Below, piece after piece: positions 7,211 to 9,104 of a stretch of 9,104 nt of DNA. The notes beneath the pieces are model-generated. The model was not told where the DNA came from and did not search any database. It was given only the letters and a program-made list of their open reading frames with translations. Source of the stretch: Nitrospina sp. (lineage in GTDB: Bacteria; Nitrospinota; Nitrospinia; Nitrospinales; VA-1); contig JABJCF010000462.1 of assembly GCA_018665625.1 (NCBI GenBank), forward strand, positions 1-9,104, in the 5' to 3' direction. A program made the translations under genes and the position numbers. Every line of letters begins with the position of its first letter. The stretch's first letter is position 1.

Positions 7211-8128
7211 TCAGTGAACATTTTTTATTGGATACCGCCGGGTCTTTGCGCTTGAGCGGTTTTCTTTTTCCACATCGTGAAGAAAACCCTTCTCAGAGAA
7301 ATGATCGTCAAACCTTGCAATAGATTCTTCAATAAACTTGCCAGGCCGGTAAGCTTTAGCAACCTCTTTCATAGAAAACGGTTCGGGCATTCCACTAAAA
7401 ATAGACGCTCTGTCCTTGATTTTTTCTTCGTTCCACCGCTCACCCCCATTTGCGATTAACACTGTCGCGACACGTTCCTCATCCTCAAAACAATAAATAT
7501 TAGGGAACACCGACATAAACGTTTTTGTATCACGAGGCTTTAAAGTATTTCCCTTGCCATACAAGTTTGAACCAACAATTCCATCAGGTTTTAAAATGGC
7601 GCGAATCTCTTTGTAAAACTCATGAGTTTTTAAATGATATGGAATTGATCCGCTTTTAAAAGCATCGAGAATAACCCAGTCATAAAGTTCCTGGCCTTTT
7701 CGTTTCTGAATAAAAACTCTTCCATCTTCTTCAAAGACTCGATAGCGATTTGATTCCTGCAAATAAAAATACTTTTTCGAAACCTCAATAACTTTTGCAT
7801 CAATTTCCACAACGTCAATTTTTAAATTTGGAAACCTTTCATTGAGAAAGTTTGTGACAGCTGCGCCACCTAATCCGACCATCAGCAGCCTTTGAGGTTT
7901 AGGGCAAAAAAGTAATGACGCCATCATCATATTTGAATAGACCAGAGCCAATTGTTTTTGTTTTTCGACATTCACCCGGCTTTGCAAGAAATAATCGCCA
8001 TTGCCCTTGAACCAGAGTTCTCGGTTATCGCCATTTTGAATGACATAAATGTCATTGAACTGAGTACGCTCCCTTGCCAGCACCTTAACCACCGGCTCTT
8101 TTGCCTTTTTTTCAAGAAAGTTGAACAT
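7211..8128 (-). CDS. Spermidine synthase-like (SAM-binding Rossmann) protein
   Basis: A 305-aa protein with the core of the spermine/spermidine synthase superfamily. It has an N-terminal beta-rich region (about 15-55: NDIYVIQNGDNRELWF...YFLQSRV) and a SAM/decarboxylated-SAM binding loop LLMVGLGGAAVTNFL (81-95). These are followed by KIDVVEIDAKVIEVSKKYF (103-121), EDGRVFIQ (134-141), and YDWVILDAFKSGSIPYHLKTHEFYKEIRAILKPDGIV (149-185). True aminopropyltransferases carry a G-G-G-D-G glycine loop and a D-x-x-D-P gate motif. Here these read GLGGA and DAFKSGS, so polyamine synthesis is doubtful and a methyltransferase-like or other role is possible. The lysine- and arginine-rich tail (about 230-305) has no recognised domain. 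No clear Shine-Dalgarno precedes the ATG (upstream GAAACAGA), so the start is less certain, though no longer in-frame alternative looks better. The gene is divergent from pckA and convergent with the NHL gene, so it is probably transcribed alone. Confidence 0.82.
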   Translation of the reverse strand: MFNFLEKKAKEPVVKVLARERTQFNDIYVIQNGDNRELWFKGNGDYFLQSRVNVEKQKQLALVYSNMMMASLLFCPKPQRLLMVGLGGAAVTNFLNERFPNLKIDVVEIDAKVIEVSKKYFYLQESNRYRVFEEDGRVFIQKRKGQELYDWVILDAFKSGSIPYHLKTHEFYKEIRAILKPDGIVGSNLYGKGNTLKPRDTKTFMSVFPNIYCFEDEERVATVLIANGGERWNEEKIKDRASIFSGMPEPFSMKEVAKAYRPGKFIEESIARFDDHFSEKGFLHDVEKENRSSAKTRRYPIKNVH

Positions 8129-8155
8129 TCTGTTTCAAACCCGGATTAATGTCGT

Positions 8156-8188
8156 CATTTATCCCTAAAAACCTATTTCCATTTATCC
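8156..8188. repeat. Direct repeat CATTTATCC in the divergent intergenic region
   Basis: The 9-mer CATTTATCC occurs at 8156-8164 and again at 8180-8188, 24 bp apart start to start, between two divergent genes and just upstream of the candidate pckA -10 box. The second copy lies in the -35/spacer region. Such spaced copies may be binding sites for a regulator, but two AT-rich copies could also be chance. Confidence 0.3.
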
Positions 8189-8203
8189 TATTTATGCTAA
8201 AAT
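8176..8203 (+). promoter_or_regulatory. Candidate sigma-70-type promoter with extended -10 for pckA
   Basis: TAAAAT at 8198-8203 is preceded by TG one base away (8195-8196), forming an extended -10. TTTCCA at 8176-8181 is a poor -35 (four of six consensus bases) with a 16-bp spacer. Transcription would begin near 8210, just before the structured leader, leaving a leader of about 90 nt. This is a motif match only. Confidence 0.4.
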
Positions 8204-8220
8204 GGGATATGGTTTATTAG

Positions 8221-8278
8221 AGACCCTATTCGGAAGGGGAGAAACTGTTCCCCAACAAGGGTTTACGGTCACTCACCG
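8221..8278 (+). promoter_or_regulatory. Structured 5' leader of pckA (three short helices)
   Basis: An outer helix pairs AGACCCT (8221-8227) with AGGGTTT (8258-8264), including one G-U. Inside it, GGGGA (8236-8240) pairs with TCCCC (8249-8253) around an 8-nt loop. Directly after comes CGGT (8266-8269) with ACCG (8275-8278) around CACTC. The compact fold lies between the candidate promoter and the ribosome binding site, where cis-acting RNA controls sit. I compared it from memory with SAM-II, preQ1, glycine, THF, fluoride, c-di-GMP and guanidine riboswitches and saw no match. It may be a regulatory leader or only a stable 5' UTR. Confidence 0.45.
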
Positions 8279-8302
8279 CTTCATAATAAAGGAATTTTGT
8301 CC

Positions 8303-9104
8303 ATGCCGCAAAACGTTTTAAAGCACAAGGTGGGCTTAGAAACACACGGCCTCAAAAACTTACAAAAAATACATTGGAATTTATCCACTCCTGAGCTTTA
8401 CGAACACATCATTGCCAATAAAGAAGGCCAATTATCACATCTTGGCCCAGTGTGTGTGACCACAGGTGAGCATACTGGAAGGGCTCCCAACGATAAGTTC
8501 ATCGTCCAGGAACCCTCCAGTCAGGAAAATATCTGGTGGGGAAAAGTTAATCGTCCCTTCTCTGTAGAGCAATTTGAAGCACTTTATTCTCGTGTCCTTG
8601 CTTATCTGCAAGGCAAGGAAGTTTATGTTCAAGATTGTTGTGCCGGGTGCGACCCCAAACACCAGACTCATATTCGGGTTATTACAGAACATGCCTGGCA
8701 CAGTCTGTTTGCCAGAAATATGTTTATTCAAATTCGCGACATGGCGAAACTGGAAAACCATGACCCTGCATTCACCATAATTCACGTTCCCGATTTCAAA
8801 GCCGTACCGGCCATAGATGGAACCAATTCAGAAGTATTTGTTATTGTCGATTTTGGCAAACAATTGGTTCTTATTGGAGGAACCAGTTACGCAGGAGAAA
8901 TCAAAAAATCCGTCTTCTCCATTTTGAATTACTTGTTGCCGCAGAAACAAAACGTTTTATCTATGCATTGTTCTGCAAATATTGGAAAAAAGGGTGACAC
9001 CTCAGTATTTTTTGGTCTCTCTGGAACCGGAAAAACCACCTTATCCGCCGATCCGCAAAGAAAACTCATTGGCGATGATGAACATGGGTGGAGTGATCGC
9101 GGTG
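8303..9104 (+). CDS. pckA: Phosphoenolpyruvate carboxykinase (ATP), 3' truncated by the window edge
   Basis: Converts oxaloacetate plus ATP to phosphoenolpyruvate, CO2 and ADP in the cytoplasm, the entry step of gluconeogenesis. The first 267 codons are present and open to the right edge; the full enzyme is usually about 520-540 aa, so roughly half is missing. Diagnostic motifs in order are: TTGEHTGRAPNDKFIV (53-68) with the oxaloacetate-binding Arg60; GGTSYAGEIKKSVFSILNYLLP (from 192) with Tyr196 and the metal-binding Lys pair 201-202; MHCSANIGKKGDTSVFFG with His222; the kinase-1a P-loop GLSGTGKTT (238-246); and the start of the kinase-2 motif LIGDDEHGW (255-263) with Asp258-Asp259. These closely match the ATP-type rather than the GTP-type enzyme. 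ATG 8303 has AAAGGA at 8288-8293, 9 nt upstream. A structured leader and an extended -10 promoter precede it, and the gene is divergent from the spermidine-synthase-like gene. Confidence 0.96.
   Translation, partial: MPQNVLKHKVGLETHGLKNLQKIHWNLSTPELYEHIIANKEGQLSHLGPVCVTTGEHTGRAPNDKFIVQEPSSQENIWWGKVNRPFSVEQFEALYSRVLAYLQGKEVYVQDCCAGCDPKHQTHIRVITEHAWHSLFARNMFIQIRDMAKLENHDPAFTIIHVPDFKAVPAIDGTNSEVFVIVDFGKQLVLIGGTSYAGEIKKSVFSILNYLLPQKQNVLSMHCSANIGKKGDTSVFFGLSGTGKTTLSADPQRKLIGDDEHGWSDRG

Noticed and set aside
8435..8785. 116-aa open frame on the minus strand inside pckA
   Set aside because: The plus strand carries unmistakable PEP carboxykinase motifs throughout; this is an antisense shadow.

Overview
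This 9.1 kb window is compact, moderately AT-rich bacterial DNA. It has Shine-Dalgarno starts, short gaps, no introns, no tRNA or rRNA, no CRISPR array and no mobile element. Gene content fits a Gram-negative bacterium with glycan or peptide modification genes, but the sequence alone does not fix the phylum. The window holds seven protein-coding genes, and the two at its edges are cut off.

Bases 1-3569, plus strand, look like one operon-like run. It starts with the C-terminal SPASM (auxiliary Fe-S) end of a radical SAM enzyme. Next comes a family 2 glycosyltransferase fused to a helical, TPR-like tail. Two class I SAM-dependent methyltransferases of the Methyltransf_24/CmcI-like type follow; the first carries an unrecognised N-terminal half. 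The set (radical SAM, sugar transfer, two methylations) suggests a pathway that builds and decorates a glycan or glycosylated product. The substrate cannot be read from the sequence. A striking 30-nt near-palindrome overlaps the ribosome binding site of the second methyltransferase.

Bases 3697-7188, plus strand, encode one large protein (1163 aa) with NHL-repeat beta-propellers at both ends and about 580 residues of helical, partly coiled-coil sequence between them. No signal peptide is visible. This is the most unusual protein here and may be a cytoplasmic scaffold or sensor.

Bases 7211-8128, minus strand, encode a spermidine-synthase-like protein that converges on the NHL gene. It keeps the SAM-binding fold but lacks the usual aminopropyltransferase acidic loop.

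Bases 8129-8302 are a divergent regulatory interval with a candidate extended -10 promoter and a structured leader of three short helices. It leads into pckA (ATP-dependent phosphoenolpyruvate carboxykinase, gluconeogenesis), which runs off the right edge. pckA and the spermidine-synthase-like gene look unrelated to the modification cluster.
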